The notes below the pieces were generated by a model. It worked only from the letters and a program-made list of their open reading frames with translations, was not told the origin of the DNA and did no database searches. Shown piece by piece: positions 34,843 through 44,449 of a stretch of 64,000 nucleotides of DNA (positions are counted from its first letter, which is position 1; every line of letters starts with the position of its first letter). Origin of the DNA: VMDJ01 sp965659945 (GTDB taxonomy: Bacteria > Pseudomonadota > Gammaproteobacteria > Chromatiales > Chromatiaceae); NCBI GenBank assembly GCA_965659945.1, contig CBFHYJ010000002.1, positions 1 through 64,000 of the forward strand, read 5' to 3'. The position numbers and the translations under genes were made by a program.

Positions 34843-36591
34843 CTAGCGAGTAATCGGCGCATACCCCAGTGCTTTTAGACGTTTGCCGAGTTTGACCCAA
34901 ACGGTTTGACGCTGAATGACGCCCTGGTCATCAATACTCAAACTGCCTGTTTGACCATCTAGCGTTTGATTTGAATCCTTAGCGAGCGCATCGGTATAAA
35001 AGACTAACTTCAAAGCATCGCGGCCCATGGCGTAAAGTCGTAGATCCGATAACGTTTCTGGAAATGTTTTGTTGGCAGCATCTCGATCTTTGCGTGCTAA
35101 CAATAAGGGTGCGTCAGATACGGTGATGCCATTCAAATCCGCTAGTTGTTGCTTGTCCAGGTAGCCATTCCAGATTGAAGAGCTGGCGTATAAAGGCAAG
35201 TCGCCAGCGCGATGAAATTCGAGTTGTGGGGCAAAGCTTTGGGCTTGTCGTGGTTGGGCGGCTAAATAGATAGAATCAACATCATTGCGACGACGGGGTT
35301 CATAGTTGATCTTTTCACCGAGTAGTTTGCGAATCGATTCGTAACGTTGCTCGCTGGCGGTGAGATGCAAAGGTGTTTTGATGTCAGTTGAAAAATCAAC
35401 GGCCTCATCATTGTAAGTTTGATGTGTGGGTAGTGTCCCAGTGATTTTTTCCCAGCGGGCTTTAAAAGCTTGTGCCATACGTTCACCCCATGCGTTGTTC
35501 GGAGTGAAAAGTAATGGTGCTTGGTGATTCTGCAACCATAAGAAGTCAGCCGCTTGTTCGGCTTCGCTTTCAGGTAGAAGTGCAAAGCGATAAAGCGATT
35601 GATTTTTAGCGTTTAGTGGAACGTGGTTTAAGGCTAGAACCGGTACTGGTAATGTCTCAGCCTGTGCAAGCTGGCTAACGGCCTGTTTCTCTAGTGGTCC
35701 AATGGCGAATTCAGCACCTTCATTAATAGCTTGTAGTACAAGAGATGTGATGTCGGTATTGTTTGTATCGTAAAAGGATAGCTTAGGGCGATCACTTGGA
35801 TTGGTTAGGTGCCACTGCGCAGTGATGCCTTCACGTAATGTGTTGCCGGCGTAGGCTAAGTCACCACTCATAGGAAGAAAAACTGCCGCGTGTTGATAAC
35901 GTTTGGCGATCAGTCGTTTTTTGATAGGTCCTTGTGTATTTGCAGGGTGGTCGGGATGGGTGTTTAGCCATAATGCTAACTGCGCTTCGCGATCGGTTTG
36001 ATTATCGATACGCTGGATTAATTCGTACTGCATCCAAGCTTTAGTTTTTTGATCACTAGGCTGTAGGTTTTGCAATGCCCAACTAGGCGTGTTGCTTAAA
36101 AGTCTTGCGATAGCGCTGATAAGGAAGTTCTTCTGTTTAGCTTGTTCGCTGAGTTGCTCTAATTGGCTGTAGGCAATCGCAGCGCTTAGCGTGTTGCCTT
36201 GTTGCTCGTTAAGTTGTCCGCTTAAAGCGTAGAAACGAGATTGCGCTGCGCGAGGTAATTTATTGATCTCGATGCGTTGCAGTTCCTGCAGTACAGAGGG
36301 TGCGTTGTTGCCATCAAAAAGAAGAATGGCGCGTAACAACTGAAAGCGAGCGAGTTGTTCACCGTTAAGTTTGCGCTCGTTGATTGACAGTAAAAGGTCT
36401 TCAGCGGAAGCATTGTTGCCTTGTTGAAAAGCACTTTCTGCCTGAGCAAGAAAGGTGTCTCCTGCGATGTTTTTCGTTTCAGCGGTAACTTTTGGTTCAC
36501 TCGAGCCTTTAGGTAAAAAGGACTGCATGGGTTGGCATGCGCTTAAAAGAAAAGCGGTGCTGACAAAAAAGATGCTGATTAAACGTTGCAT
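34843..36591 (-). CDS. lpoA: Penicillin-binding protein activator LpoA
   Basis: This 582-residue outer-membrane lipoprotein activates the bifunctional peptidoglycan synthase PBP1A. The signal and lipobox are at the N-terminus (MQRLISIFFVSTAFLLSACQ). A helical TPR-like part (about 40-250; ALSGQLNEQQGNTLSAAIAY) is followed by a periplasmic-binding-protein-like domain (VFLPMSGDLAYAGNTLREGI; FAIGPLEKQAVSQLAQ). The open frame runs 83 codons further upstream across the rsmI start; the lipobox fixes the start at 36591. It is divergent from rsmI, as in E. coli. Confidence 0.92.
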   Translation of the reverse strand: MQRLISIFFVSTAFLLSACQPMQSFLPKGSSEPKVTAETKNIAGDTFLAQAESAFQQGNNASAEDLLLSINERKLNGEQLARFQLLRAILLFDGNNAPSVLQELQRIEINKLPRAAQSRFYALSGQLNEQQGNTLSAAIAYSQLEQLSEQAKQKNFLISAIARLLSNTPSWALQNLQPSDQKTKAWMQYELIQRIDNQTDREAQLALWLNTHPDHPANTQGPIKKRLIAKRYQHAAVFLPMSGDLAYAGNTLREGITAQWHLTNPSDRPKLSFYDTNNTDITSLVLQAINEGAEFAIGPLEKQAVSQLAQAETLPVPVLALNHVPLNAKNQSLYRFALLPESEAEQAADFLWLQNHQAPLLFTPNNAWGERMAQAFKARWEKITGTLPTHQTYNDEAVDFSTDIKTPLHLTASEQRYESIRKLLGEKINYEPRRRNDVDSIYLAAQPRQAQSFAPQLEFHRAGDLPLYASSSIWNGYLDKQQLADLNGITVSDAPLLLARKDRDAANKTFPETLSDLRLYAMGRDALKLVFYTDALAKDSNQTLDGQTGSLSIDDQGVIQRQTVWVKLGKRLKALGYAPITR

Positions 36592-36646
36592 GGAATAGCG
36601 ATGTGCGGCGAACATAAAGTCTGAATCATCAAAGACAGGGGGCGAG

Positions 36647-37498
36647 GTGTCAAACCTAGCGCAAAAAGGGACCTTATATATAGTTGCGACACCCATTGGT
36701 AATCTCTCGGATTTATCAGAGCGCGCAAAGGCTATTTTGTCTTCGGTGGACCTCATTGCAGCAGAAGATACTCGGCACACCAAGAAGCTGCTGCAGCATC
36801 TTGGTATTAACCAGCGGTTACTGGCGCTACACGAGCACAATGAAGATGAGAAAAGTGCGCTTGTGGCGGATCGCTTGGCTGCTGGAGAATCAGTAGCTCT
36901 GGTTTCAGATGCAGGTACCCCTTTAATTAGTGACCCCGGCTTTCCGTTGGTGCGTGAGTGTCACCAACGTTCTATCCCAGTTTCGCCCATACCTGGCTCA
37001 AGTGCGCTGATTGCGGCCTTGTCGGCATCAGGTCTGGCTACAGATGAATTTCACTTCATTGGGTTTGTGCCGCGTAAGCCGAATGCACGTCGAGAGGTCT
37101 TCAGCGAAAAAGCGAATGCGTCAGGCACTTGGCTTTTTTATGAAAGTTCGCACCGAATTGTTGAATCTTTGCGTGATTTAGCAACAGTTATCGGTGACTT
37201 ACGTCGCGTGGTGTTGGCCCGAGAGCTAACAAAGCTACATGAAACGATCATTTCAGCCCCACTTTCTGAGCTTATAGGTCATGTGACCGCCGACGATAAT
37301 CAACAGAAAGGTGAGTTTGTTGTCATTGTTGAGGGTGCTCCTCAGGTGGAAGAAAGTGAAGATTTCTCAGACGTTGACCGCATTTTGCGAATTTTAATAG
37401 CAGATTTGCCGTTAAAACAGGCCTCGAGTCTGGTCGCTGAAATTACCGGTGTGAAGAAAAATATCGCTTATCAACGTGGTCTGGCGCTAAAGGCTTAA
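36647..37498 (+). CDS. rsmI: 16S rRNA C1402 2'-O-methyltransferase RsmI
   Basis: This 283-residue methyltransferase modifies C1402 of 16S rRNA in the P site. [20 protein letters not shown] at the N-terminus, AAEDTRHTKKLLQHLGI, SDAGTPLISDPG and FYESSHRIVESL are the family landmarks. It starts at GTG 36647 with AGGGGG nearby. RNase P RNA follows almost immediately, an order also known in Pseudomonas. Confidence 0.94.
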   Translation: MSNLAQKGTLYIVATPIGNLSDLSERAKAILSSVDLIAAEDTRHTKKLLQHLGINQRLLALHEHNEDEKSALVADRLAAGESVALVSDAGTPLISDPGFPLVRECHQRSIPVSPIPGSSALIAALSASGLATDEFHFIGFVPRKPNARREVFSEKANASGTWLFYESSHRIVESLRDLATVIGDLRRVVLARELTKLHETIISAPLSELIGHVTADDNQQKGEFVVIVEGAPQVEESEDFSDVDRILRILIADLPLKQASSLVAEITGVKKNIAYQRGLALKA

Positions 37499-37512
37499 GT
37501 TAAAATAGTCTC

Positions 37513-37861
37513 CGAGTTGACCAGACGATCGCGGCCCTTGTGGCGGAGGAAAGTCCGGGCTCCATAGGGTAGAGAGCCAGATAACATCTGGGCGGCGCGA
37601 GTCGACGGAAAGTGCCGCAGAAAAAATACCGCCTAAGTCTGTAAAGACCGGTAAGGGTGAAAAGGTGTGGTAAGAGCGCACCGCGCAACTGGCAACAGGT
37701 GTGGCAGGGTAAACCCCTCTCGGAGCAAGACCAAATAGGGAAACACGCGTAAGCGCTCTGCGACCCGCAGAGGTTTCCGGGTAGGTCGCTTGAGCTGCCT
37801 GGCGACAGGTATGCCAGATGAATGGTCGTCCACGACAGAACCCGGCTTATCGGTTAACTCG
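37513..37861 (+). ncRNA. rnpB: RNase P RNA, bacterial type A
   Basis: This is the catalytic RNA that trims 5' leaders from tRNA precursors. The conserved core GGAGGAAAGTCCGGGCTCC is near 37545-37563, TAAGGGTGAAAAGGTG and AGAGCGCACCGCGC follow in the middle, and GACAGAACCCGGCTTATCGG closes near 37834-37853. Helix P1 pairs CGAGTTGACC at the 5' end with GGTTAACTCG at the 3' end. The P3 region is short compared with E. coli. Ends are set by P1 and may be off by a few bases. Any protein frames inside it are spurious. Confidence 0.95.
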
Positions 37862-37867
37862 TTCAAT

Positions 37868-37909
37868 AAACCCCAGTGGCGTGAAAATGCTCTGGGGTTT
37901 TCCTTTTTT
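37868..37909 (+). terminator. Terminator of rnpB
   Basis: AAACCCCAG and CTGGGGTTT form a nine-pair stem followed by TCCTTTTTT. It lies seven bases beyond the RNase P RNA. Confidence 0.88.
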
Positions 37910-38041
37910 GGCTACTTTTTTACCAACTCTTCATGTTTCACTTTAAGTAGCAACGTTATAAAGCTGTTTTTCAACGGTAATTTTATAATTCTGGATTTTC
38001 GCTAAGTTGCTGAGAAATAAGCATTTTTTCCTAAAAAAAGG

Positions 38042-38070
38042 TTGACCAAGTGGGTTGATGTACCTAGAAT
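38042..38070 (+). promoter_or_regulatory. Sigma-70 promoter of the mraZ / dcw cluster
   Basis: TTGACC (38042-38047) and TAGAAT (38065-38070) are separated by exactly 17 bases, giving an expected start near 38077. The region upstream back to the rnpB terminator (37910-38041) is AT-rich and carries no gene that I can support. Confidence 0.82.
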
Positions 38071-38081
38071 TTCTATAAAGG

Positions 38082-38106
38082 TGGCGAATTGTGGGGCGAA
38101 TTGGGG
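38082..38106 (+). promoter_or_regulatory. MraZ operator: three phased TGGGG-type boxes
   Basis: TGGCG (38082), TGGGG (38092) and TGGGG (38102) are spaced exactly 10 bp apart, each with five intervening bases. This is the arrangement known for MraZ boxes that repress the dcw promoter. The first box deviates at one base. They lie just after the -10, overlapping the expected start region, in line with autorepression. Confidence 0.85.
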
Positions 38107-38142
38107 AATTCGTGTCACTTCATTCATTTGGAGAGGTGAAAC

Positions 38143-38601
38143 GTGTTTTTGGGTGTGAATACGCTCAATGTGGATGCGAAGGGGCGCATGGCTATTCCGG
38201 CAAAGCATCGGGATGAGCTTGCGTCTTGTTGTGCCTCTCGTGTTGTCGTCACGATCAACCCCCGTGAGCACTGTCTATGGCTCTACCCTGAAAATGTTTG
38301 GCGTGATATCGAACGTAACCTCTCTCGACTCCCCACTTTGAAACGCCAAAATCTAATCCTGCAGCGTTTATTGTTAGGTCATGCCTCTGAGGTAGAGCTT
38401 GATAGCCAGGGTCGTATTTTGTTGTCCGCCGAGTTGCGTGAGTACGCATCGCTCGATAAGCGAGTGGCCTTGGTTGGCGAGGGTACTCGTTTCGAAATCT
38501 GGGATGAAGAGTCTTGGTTGGGCAATCGTGAAGGCTGGTTGGCTGAAGCCAATGATCTTGATTCGGATCTATCCGATGAGCTTGGCGATATGGTGTTGTG
38601 A
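38143..38601 (+). CDS. mraZ: Transcriptional regulator MraZ
   Basis: This 152-residue DNA-binding protein has two SpoVT/AbrB-like MraZ repeats (about 5-50, [16 protein letters not shown]; and 77-120, [18 protein letters not shown]). MraZ binds the phased boxes upstream and represses the dcw cluster, balanced in E. coli by RsmH. It starts at GTG 38143 with a strong GGAGAGG ribosome site. Its stop overlaps the rsmH ATG (TGATG). Confidence 0.95.
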   Translation: MFLGVNTLNVDAKGRMAIPAKHRDELASCCASRVVVTINPREHCLWLYPENVWRDIERNLSRLPTLKRQNLILQRLLLGHASEVELDSQGRILLSAELREYASLDKRVALVGEGTRFEIWDEESWLGNREGWLAEANDLDSDLSDELGDMVL

Positions 38602-39533
38602 TGAGTGATCTCGGACATCGCACGGTGTTACTCGATGCGGCGGTAGAGGCCCTCTCAATTCAGCCTAAAGGGATTTATATCGACGGCACTTTTGGTCGGG
38701 GTGGTCACAGCACGCTTATTTTAAAAGAGCTAGGCGAATCTGGTCGCTTGATTGCATTCGATAAAGATCTCGCAGCGATTGATGTAGCTAAGCAGTTGTT
38801 TGCTGATGATTCACGATTTGTTATCCATCATGAAAGCTTTGCAGATTTAAAGCTTATTGCTGAGCAACATGATCTATTGGGCAAGATCGACGGTGTATTG
38901 CTTGATCTTGGTGTGTCATCACCACAGCTTGATGAGGCGGATCGCGGTTTTAGCTTCATGAAGGAGGGGCCGCTAGATATGCGCATGGACCAAGCGCGTG
39001 GTTTGTCTGCGGCGGAATGGTTGGCTGAAGTTGAAGAAGCAGATTTAGTCACTGTGCTTAAAGAGTATGGTGAAGAAAAGTTTGCTAAGCGCATTGCTCG
39101 AGCCATTGTTGAGCAGCGCGATAAGGCGCCACTGACCACAACCTCTGAGTTGGCAGCATTGGTTGAAAAAGCAATACCCGTGAAAGATCGTTATAAGCAC
39201 CCTGCGACGCGCACCTTTCAAGCCATTCGTATTTTTATCAATCGTGAGTTAGTTGATCTAGAAGAAGTATTGGCTTCGGTAATTGATGTTTTGGCACCGG
39301 GTGGTCGTTTGGTTGTGATTAGCTTCCATTCGCTCGAAGACCGTCGCGTTAAACAGTTCATGAAACGTGAATCACAAGGCCCCAAGCTGCCTAAAAAATT
39401 ACCTATCGCACATGTCGAAACGCAAGGACGCTTACGTCTGATGGGTAAGGCGGTTAAAGCGTCTGAAGAAGAAGTTGCGGCAAATTCTCGTGCACGAAGC
39501 GCTGTGATGCGTATTGCGGAGGTGGTGGCGTGA
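38601..39533 (+). CDS. rsmH: 16S rRNA m4C1402 N4-methyltransferase RsmH
   Basis: This 310-residue SAM-dependent enzyme methylates N4 of C1402 in 16S rRNA, the same base whose ribose RsmI (encoded 2 kb upstream) modifies. The SAM motif [11 protein letters not shown] and [19 protein letters not shown] are typical, as is [19 protein letters not shown]. The ATG overlaps the mraZ stop; a GTG just before it is a weaker alternative. Confidence 0.95.
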   Translation: MSDLGHRTVLLDAAVEALSIQPKGIYIDGTFGRGGHSTLILKELGESGRLIAFDKDLAAIDVAKQLFADDSRFVIHHESFADLKLIAEQHDLLGKIDGVLLDLGVSSPQLDEADRGFSFMKEGPLDMRMDQARGLSAAEWLAEVEEADLVTVLKEYGEEKFAKRIARAIVEQRDKAPLTTTSELAALVEKAIPVKDRYKHPATRTFQAIRIFINRELVDLEEVLASVIDVLAPGGRLVVISFHSLEDRRVKQFMKRESQGPKLPKKLPIAHVETQGRLRLMGKAVKASEEEVAANSRARSAVMRIAEVVA

Positions 39534-39799
39534 GTTCAAAGCAACGCTTGTGGTTATTCGCCGTAATGTTTCTTGTGTTGGTAAGCGGTGTTGCGGTTGC
39601 CAATATGAAATACCAGTCACGTCTACTGTTTGTTGAATCGCAAAAGCTTCGTGCCTCAATGGATAAAGAGGTGTTGGAAGAAGGTCGTTTGCGATTAGAA
39701 ATCGCAAGTCGTGGTGATTTTGATCATGTGGTTCGTGAAGCTGCAGTGCGCCTTGATATGCAGTCACCGTCATCAAAGCAAGTGGTGGTTTTGGACTGA
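39530..39799 (+). CDS. ftsL: Cell division protein FtsL
   Basis: This 89-residue bitopic membrane protein has an N-terminal helix ([18 protein letters not shown], about residues 6-23) and a periplasmic coiled-coil stretch ([20 protein letters not shown]). FtsL joins FtsB and FtsQ in the divisome core and activates FtsWI. The GTG start overlaps the rsmH stop, and its stop overlaps the ftsI ATG. Sequence conservation of FtsL is low, but size, topology and place are decisive. Confidence 0.9.
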   Translation: MSSKQRLWLFAVMFLVLVSGVAVANMKYQSRLLFVESQKLRASMDKEVLEEGRLRLEIASRGDFDHVVREAAVRLDMQSPSSKQVVVLD

Positions 39800-41562
39800 T
39801 GGCGGCTAAGAAGCAACAACGTATCAAGCAGTATCAGCGTGAGCAGGCGGGTGTGCCGAATGCGGCATGGCGTCGTCATTTGGTAAGTGTTCTTTTTGTG
39901 CTTTGTGGGCTTTTACTGCTGTGGCGGGCTGTCGATAAGCAGATCCTTGAGAGTGATTTCCTTCAATCAAAAGGTACTGAGCGGTATGTTGAAACGGTAG
40001 AGATTGAGGCGCATCGCGGCATGATTACCGATCGACGTGGTGATGTTGTCGCTATGAGCACGCCGGTTGATACGATCGCGGCTAATCCTCGTTTGCTTTC
40101 CGCAAGTAATGAAAAGTTGATGCCCTTGGCGCAGGCGCTAGAGATGTCGCTTGCGCAGTTAAAGGAAATTATTTCTAGTTCGTCATCGACGTATTACGTT
40201 CGCTTAAAAAGAAAGTTGCAGCCATCAGAAGCTGACTATGTTTTAGCAGTAGCTAAAGCGAATGGTTTAAAAGGTTTATATAAAGAACGTTCTTATCGTC
40301 GCTATTACCCAATGCATGAAGTGTTTTCGCATGTCGTTGGATTTACAAATTACGAAGACAAAGGCCAGGAAGGTCTTGAGCGTGTTTTTGATCAGCAGTT
40401 AGCTGGTTTGCCGGGTAAAAAGCGTGTCTTGCGTGATGGCCGTCGCCAGGTTGTTGAAGATATCGAAAATATTCAGATGGCAGAGGATGGGAAGCATCTC
40501 GCGTTAAGCCTTGATGCGCGTCTGCAATACATTGCTTATCGTGAGTTAAAGTCGGCTGTGTCTAAAAACAGTGCGACATCGGGCTCAGCAGTTGTGTTGG
40601 ATGTGAGGACGGGTGAGGTTTTGGCGATGGTGAATCAGCCTGGCTATAACCCAAATGGCAATCGTTCCTCTAAGAACGGACGTCTGCGCAATCGTGCGGT
40701 TACCGATACCTTCGAGCCCGGCTCAACTATGAAGCCCTTTGTAGTGTTGGCTGCTCTTAATGATGGTGAAGTTGATCAGGATGAGATCATTGATGCGACT
40801 TCAGCTTATTACAAGGTAAGGGGTGGAACTGTTAAGGATGATCATGGGCCTTACGGCATGATTGATCTGGGTACTTTATTAGCAAAATCGAGTAATGTAG
40901 GTGCTGCAAAGTTAGCGATGCGTCTCGATTCTGAAAAGTACTACGAATTTTTGAAGCGCTTTGGGTTCGGCGAGCCTGTGTCATTTAATTTCCCTGCAGA
41001 GACTTCAGGTGTTTTACCGCATTGGTCAGGTTGGGCTGAAATTGAAAAAGCGACCATCTCTTATGGTTACCGATTATCTACAAATACTATTCAGTTGGCT
41101 CGAGCATATGCGGCATTAGCTAATGATGGGGTGGCTATCCCTTTAACTTTATTGAAGCGTGGTGATAAAAGTTTCAAGGGACATCGCGTCATCGATGCAA
41201 GCTCAGCAATAGCTGTTCGTGAGATGTTGACTAAAGTCGTGGAGCCGGGTGGCACTGCTACCAAGGCGGCGGTCTCGAATTATCAGGTAGCGGGTAAAAC
41301 AGGCACTTCAAAAAAGGTTGCGCCAGAGGGCGGTTATTCAAAAGATAGATATGTAAGTTTGTTTGCGGGTCTAGCGCCTGCTGACAACCCGCGACTCGCT
41401 ATGGTCGTAATGATTGATGAGCCTAAAGGAAAGCAGTATTACGGCGGTCAAGTTGCGGGTCCGGTGTTTTCAAAAACCATGTCAGAAGCGTTGCGCTTAA
41501 TGAATGTTAAGCCAGATGTTGAAAAGCCTGATGTTCGTTTGGCTTCAAAGGGGGTGCGCTAA
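39799..41562 (+). CDS. ftsI: Septal peptidoglycan transpeptidase FtsI (PBP3)
   Basis: This 587-residue class B penicillin-binding protein cross-links septal peptidoglycan. It has one N-terminal membrane helix (LVSVLFVLCGLLLLW), a pedestal domain and the transpeptidase domain. The active serine is Ser309 (GSTMKPF, SxxK with Lys312), SSN is in KSSNVGA, and KTG is at 500-502. The length matches E. coli FtsI (588). It overlaps ftsL and murE by one base each (TGATG, TAATG). Confidence 0.96.
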   Translation: MAAKKQQRIKQYQREQAGVPNAAWRRHLVSVLFVLCGLLLLWRAVDKQILESDFLQSKGTERYVETVEIEAHRGMITDRRGDVVAMSTPVDTIAANPRLLSASNEKLMPLAQALEMSLAQLKEIISSSSSTYYVRLKRKLQPSEADYVLAVAKANGLKGLYKERSYRRYYPMHEVFSHVVGFTNYEDKGQEGLERVFDQQLAGLPGKKRVLRDGRRQVVEDIENIQMAEDGKHLALSLDARLQYIAYRELKSAVSKNSATSGSAVVLDVRTGEVLAMVNQPGYNPNGNRSSKNGRLRNRAVTDTFEPGSTMKPFVVLAALNDGEVDQDEIIDATSAYYKVRGGTVKDDHGPYGMIDLGTLLAKSSNVGAAKLAMRLDSEKYYEFLKRFGFGEPVSFNFPAETSGVLPHWSGWAEIEKATISYGYRLSTNTIQLARAYAALANDGVAIPLTLLKRGDKSFKGHRVIDASSAIAVREMLTKVVEPGGTATKAAVSNYQVAGKTGTSKKVAPEGGYSKDRYVSLFAGLAPADNPRLAMVVMIDEPKGKQYYGGQVAGPVFSKTMSEALRLMNVKPDVEKPDVRLASKGVR

Positions 41563-43088
41563 TGGCTTGTCGCCCTGATCAAAAGTCAATGTTGCTTGGC
41601 GAGTTGCTAAAAGGTGTTGCTGATAGTGGATCGGCATCACGTTTACTTATAAATGCCATCTCTATGGATAGTCGCGATATTAAGCAAGGGTCACTGTTTT
41701 GTGCGGTGGTTGGTGCGACACATCACGGCCTTGATTATTTAAAAGAAGTCATTGAGGCCGGAGCGGTTGCGATCGTTGCTGAGGCCGGTGGTCGTTGGGA
41801 TCGTGTTTCTATAGCGGATGCAGCGGGTCGATATGGCTTGCCTATTATCTTGATTGAGGACTTAGGTAGAAAGGTTGGTCAGTTAGCTTCTTGTTTCTTT
41901 GGTTATCCATCGCAATCACTACGCGTTGTCGGCATCACCGGCACAAACGGTAAAAGTAGTGTTGCGCATTATGTTGCGTCAGCCTTGTCACAAAAGATAT
42001 CAGCAGGTGTGCTTGGCACACTTGGAAACGGACTGTTTGGTGATCTGTCACCGAGTTCGCACACCACATTAAATCCAGTTTCTCTGCAGGCTGAGATTTC
42101 ACGTCAATTAAGTCAGGGTGCAAAAGCAATAGCGATGGAAGTGTCATCGCATGCCTTAGATCAATCGAGGTTGGCGGGCGTTACTTTTCATACGGTTGTC
42201 TTTACAAACTTGTCGCAAGATCATTTGGATTACCACAAAACAATGGAAGCTTATGCTGCGGCAAAAACACGCCTATTCCGACGTGCAGGTGTGATGCATG
42301 CCGTGGTGAATGTGGATGATGCGCATGGTGCAACTATGGTTGCTCAATATGGTCGTGATCAATCTTTTGTTGCAGTTAGTATAAAGAGTAAAAAGTCAGA
42401 AGTTGCTGATCGTTTTATCGCGGCAAGCTCTGTTAAAAGTTCATCGACAGGTTTGAAGATTACGTTTGACTCTAGCTGGGGAGCGGGATCGATCAGTAGC
42501 GATTTGTTGGGTGAGTTTAACGCGGAAAACTTATTGCTTTCTTTAGGTGTTCTTCTTTCATGGGAGATGCCATTGGAAACAGCAATTGAGGTACTTCAAA
42601 CAGTTAAGTCAGTGCCTGGCCGCATGCAGGTGATTCGATGTGATAAAGCGCCGTTGGTAATTGTCGACTTTGCTCATACTCCAGATGCGCTTGATCAAGT
42701 GTTATCGGTTTTACGTCAGCAATGTGATGGCCAATTGGTTTGTGTGTTTGGTTGCGGTGGTAACCGAGATGCCATGAAGCGCCCTTTGATGGGTGCAGCA
42801 GTGCAAAAGCACGCAGATGTAATCTGGCTGACAGATGACAATCCTCGTGATGAATCGGGCGATGAGATTATCAATCAAATTAAACAAGGCATGCAGCTGA
42901 CAGAATCAGTGCATGTTGAGCGTGATCGCGAGAAGGCAATTGCTAAAGCGATTGCTGCAGCATCAATTAATGATGTGGTCTTGATTGCGGGTAAAGGCCA
43001 CGAGGCTTATCAAGAGATTAAAGGTCAGACAATTGCTTTCTCTGATCAAGCGGTAGCAGAGCGCGTTCTCACTGAGGTGGCGGCATGA
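41562..43088 (+). CDS. murE: UDP-MurNAc-tripeptide synthetase MurE (meso-DAP adding)
   Basis: This 508-residue Mur ligase adds the third residue to the peptidoglycan stem peptide. The ATP loop GITGTNGKSSV is near residue 124. The DNPR motif in LTDDNPRDESGDEI is the signature of meso-diaminopimelate rather than lysine specificity, as expected for a Gram-negative. It overlaps murF by four bases. Confidence 0.96.
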   Translation: MACRPDQKSMLLGELLKGVADSGSASRLLINAISMDSRDIKQGSLFCAVVGATHHGLDYLKEVIEAGAVAIVAEAGGRWDRVSIADAAGRYGLPIILIEDLGRKVGQLASCFFGYPSQSLRVVGITGTNGKSSVAHYVASALSQKISAGVLGTLGNGLFGDLSPSSHTTLNPVSLQAEISRQLSQGAKAIAMEVSSHALDQSRLAGVTFHTVVFTNLSQDHLDYHKTMEAYAAAKTRLFRRAGVMHAVVNVDDAHGATMVAQYGRDQSFVAVSIKSKKSEVADRFIAASSVKSSSTGLKITFDSSWGAGSISSDLLGEFNAENLLLSLGVLLSWEMPLETAIEVLQTVKSVPGRMQVIRCDKAPLVIVDFAHTPDALDQVLSVLRQQCDGQLVCVFGCGGNRDAMKRPLMGAAVQKHADVIWLTDDNPRDESGDEIINQIKQGMQLTESVHVERDREKAIAKAIAAASINDVVLIAGKGHEAYQEIKGQTIAFSDQAVAERVLTEVAA

Positions 43089-44449
43089 TTCGTTTTGCAT
43101 TGTCAGAAGCGGCTGTCGCAATGAATGGCGTGTTGGTCGGTGGCGATGCTGAATTTTCAGTTGTCAGTACAGATACACGAACACTGTCGAAGGGTGACTT
43201 ATTTGTCGCATTGAAGGGCCAGCGTTTTGACGCACACGATCATGTAGATCAAGCCTGCGATAAAGCCGTGGGTGTAGTTGTTTCACGAGATGACACGACA
43301 TGTGCTTCGATAAAAGTTAAAGATACACGTCTTGCTTTAGGTGATTTGGCGGCGGCTTGGCGAGATAAAAGTTCAGCAAAGATCGTTGGTTTAACCGGTA
43401 GCAATGGCAAGACTACTGTTAAAGAGATGATTGCGGCGGTCTTGGCGCAGGTTGCGCCTACTTTGGCAACAAAAGGTAATTTTAATAACGACATTGGCAT
43501 GCCTCTAACTCTTATGCGTTTACAAGATGAGTCATATGCTGTGATTGAGATGGGCGCAAATCACCATGGTGAGATTGATTATTTGTCGCGCATTTGCCGC
43601 CCAGATGTGGCGCTCTTAAATAATGCTGGTCGTGCACATCTTGAAGGCTTCGGTGATTTGGCGGGTGTTGCGAAAGCTAAGTCTGAAATTTTGCATGGCC
43701 TAAAAGATAGTGGTGTCTTTGTTTATAACGCGGATGATCAATTTGCAGATCAGTGGATTGAGAAAGCCAGTGATGTGAAGCGTGTAGGCTTTGGGTTAAC
43801 TGATAAGGCGCATGTGCGTTCTCAAGATAATAGCTACACAATTGAATGGCTTGAAGAAGGTTGTGTCGCAAGCTTTGATGTTGAAACAGAAGATAAAAGC
43901 TTTTCGGTGTCGTTAAAGCTACTGGGTAAACATAATCGTATGAATGCACTGGGTGCCATCGCGGTGGCTTTGTCGCTCGATGTGCCAGTTGAAAAAATTC
44001 AAGCAGGTTTGGCAAGTTTGAACTCGGTGCCGGGCCGCTTACATAGTTTAAAAGGTGTAAGTCAGTCTCGATTGATTGATGACAGCTATAACGCAAATCC
44101 TGAATCTGTTATTGCGGCAATAACCTTATTATCAAGCGCGCCAGGTCGTCGTATTTTGGTTTTGGGTGATCTGGTTGAGCTGGGTGATGATCAAGATCAA
44201 TTGCATGCGGAGCTCGGTCAGGCGGCAGCAGAAGCAGGTATTGATGTGTTGTTTACTTGTGGTCAGTACATTCAGTATGCGCACGATGTGTTTACTGGCG
44301 AAAAGCATCATTACCAACAACAGGCCGACTTAATTGCTGCTATGCAGTCTTATGTGACAAAAGATGATGTGATCTTGGTGAAAGGGTCTCGATCAAGTCA
44401 TTTGGAGCATGTGGTTTCTGCGTTACAACAGGGGGAGTCACTATGTTGA
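43085..44449 (+). CDS. murF: UDP-MurNAc-pentapeptide synthetase MurF
   Basis: This 454-residue Mur ligase attaches D-Ala-D-Ala, made by Ddl encoded downstream, to the UDP-MurNAc tripeptide. The P-loop [14 protein letters not shown] is near residue 100; [24 protein letters not shown] and [10 protein letters not shown] follow in the usual order. The length matches E. coli (452). Its last seven bases overlap the start of mraY. Confidence 0.95.
   Translation: MIRFALSEAAVAMNGVLVGGDAEFSVVSTDTRTLSKGDLFVALKGQRFDAHDHVDQACDKAVGVVVSRDDTTCASIKVKDTRLALGDLAAAWRDKSSAKIVGLTGSNGKTTVKEMIAAVLAQVAPTLATKGNFNNDIGMPLTLMRLQDESYAVIEMGANHHGEIDYLSRICRPDVALLNNAGRAHLEGFGDLAGVAKAKSEILHGLKDSGVFVYNADDQFADQWIEKASDVKRVGFGLTDKAHVRSQDNSYTIEWLEEGCVASFDVETEDKSFSVSLKLLGKHNRMNALGAIAVALSLDVPVEKIQAGLASLNSVPGRLHSLKGVSQSRLIDDSYNANPESVIAAITLLSSAPGRRILVLGDLVELGDDQDQLHAELGQAAAEAGIDVLFTCGQYIQYAHDVFTGEKHHYQQQADLIAAMQSYVTKDDVILVKGSRSSHLEHVVSALQQGESLC

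Noticed and set aside
37500..37866. Several open frames on both strands across RNase P RNA
   Set aside because: The region is a structured RNA gene with all conserved cores; the frames are incidental.
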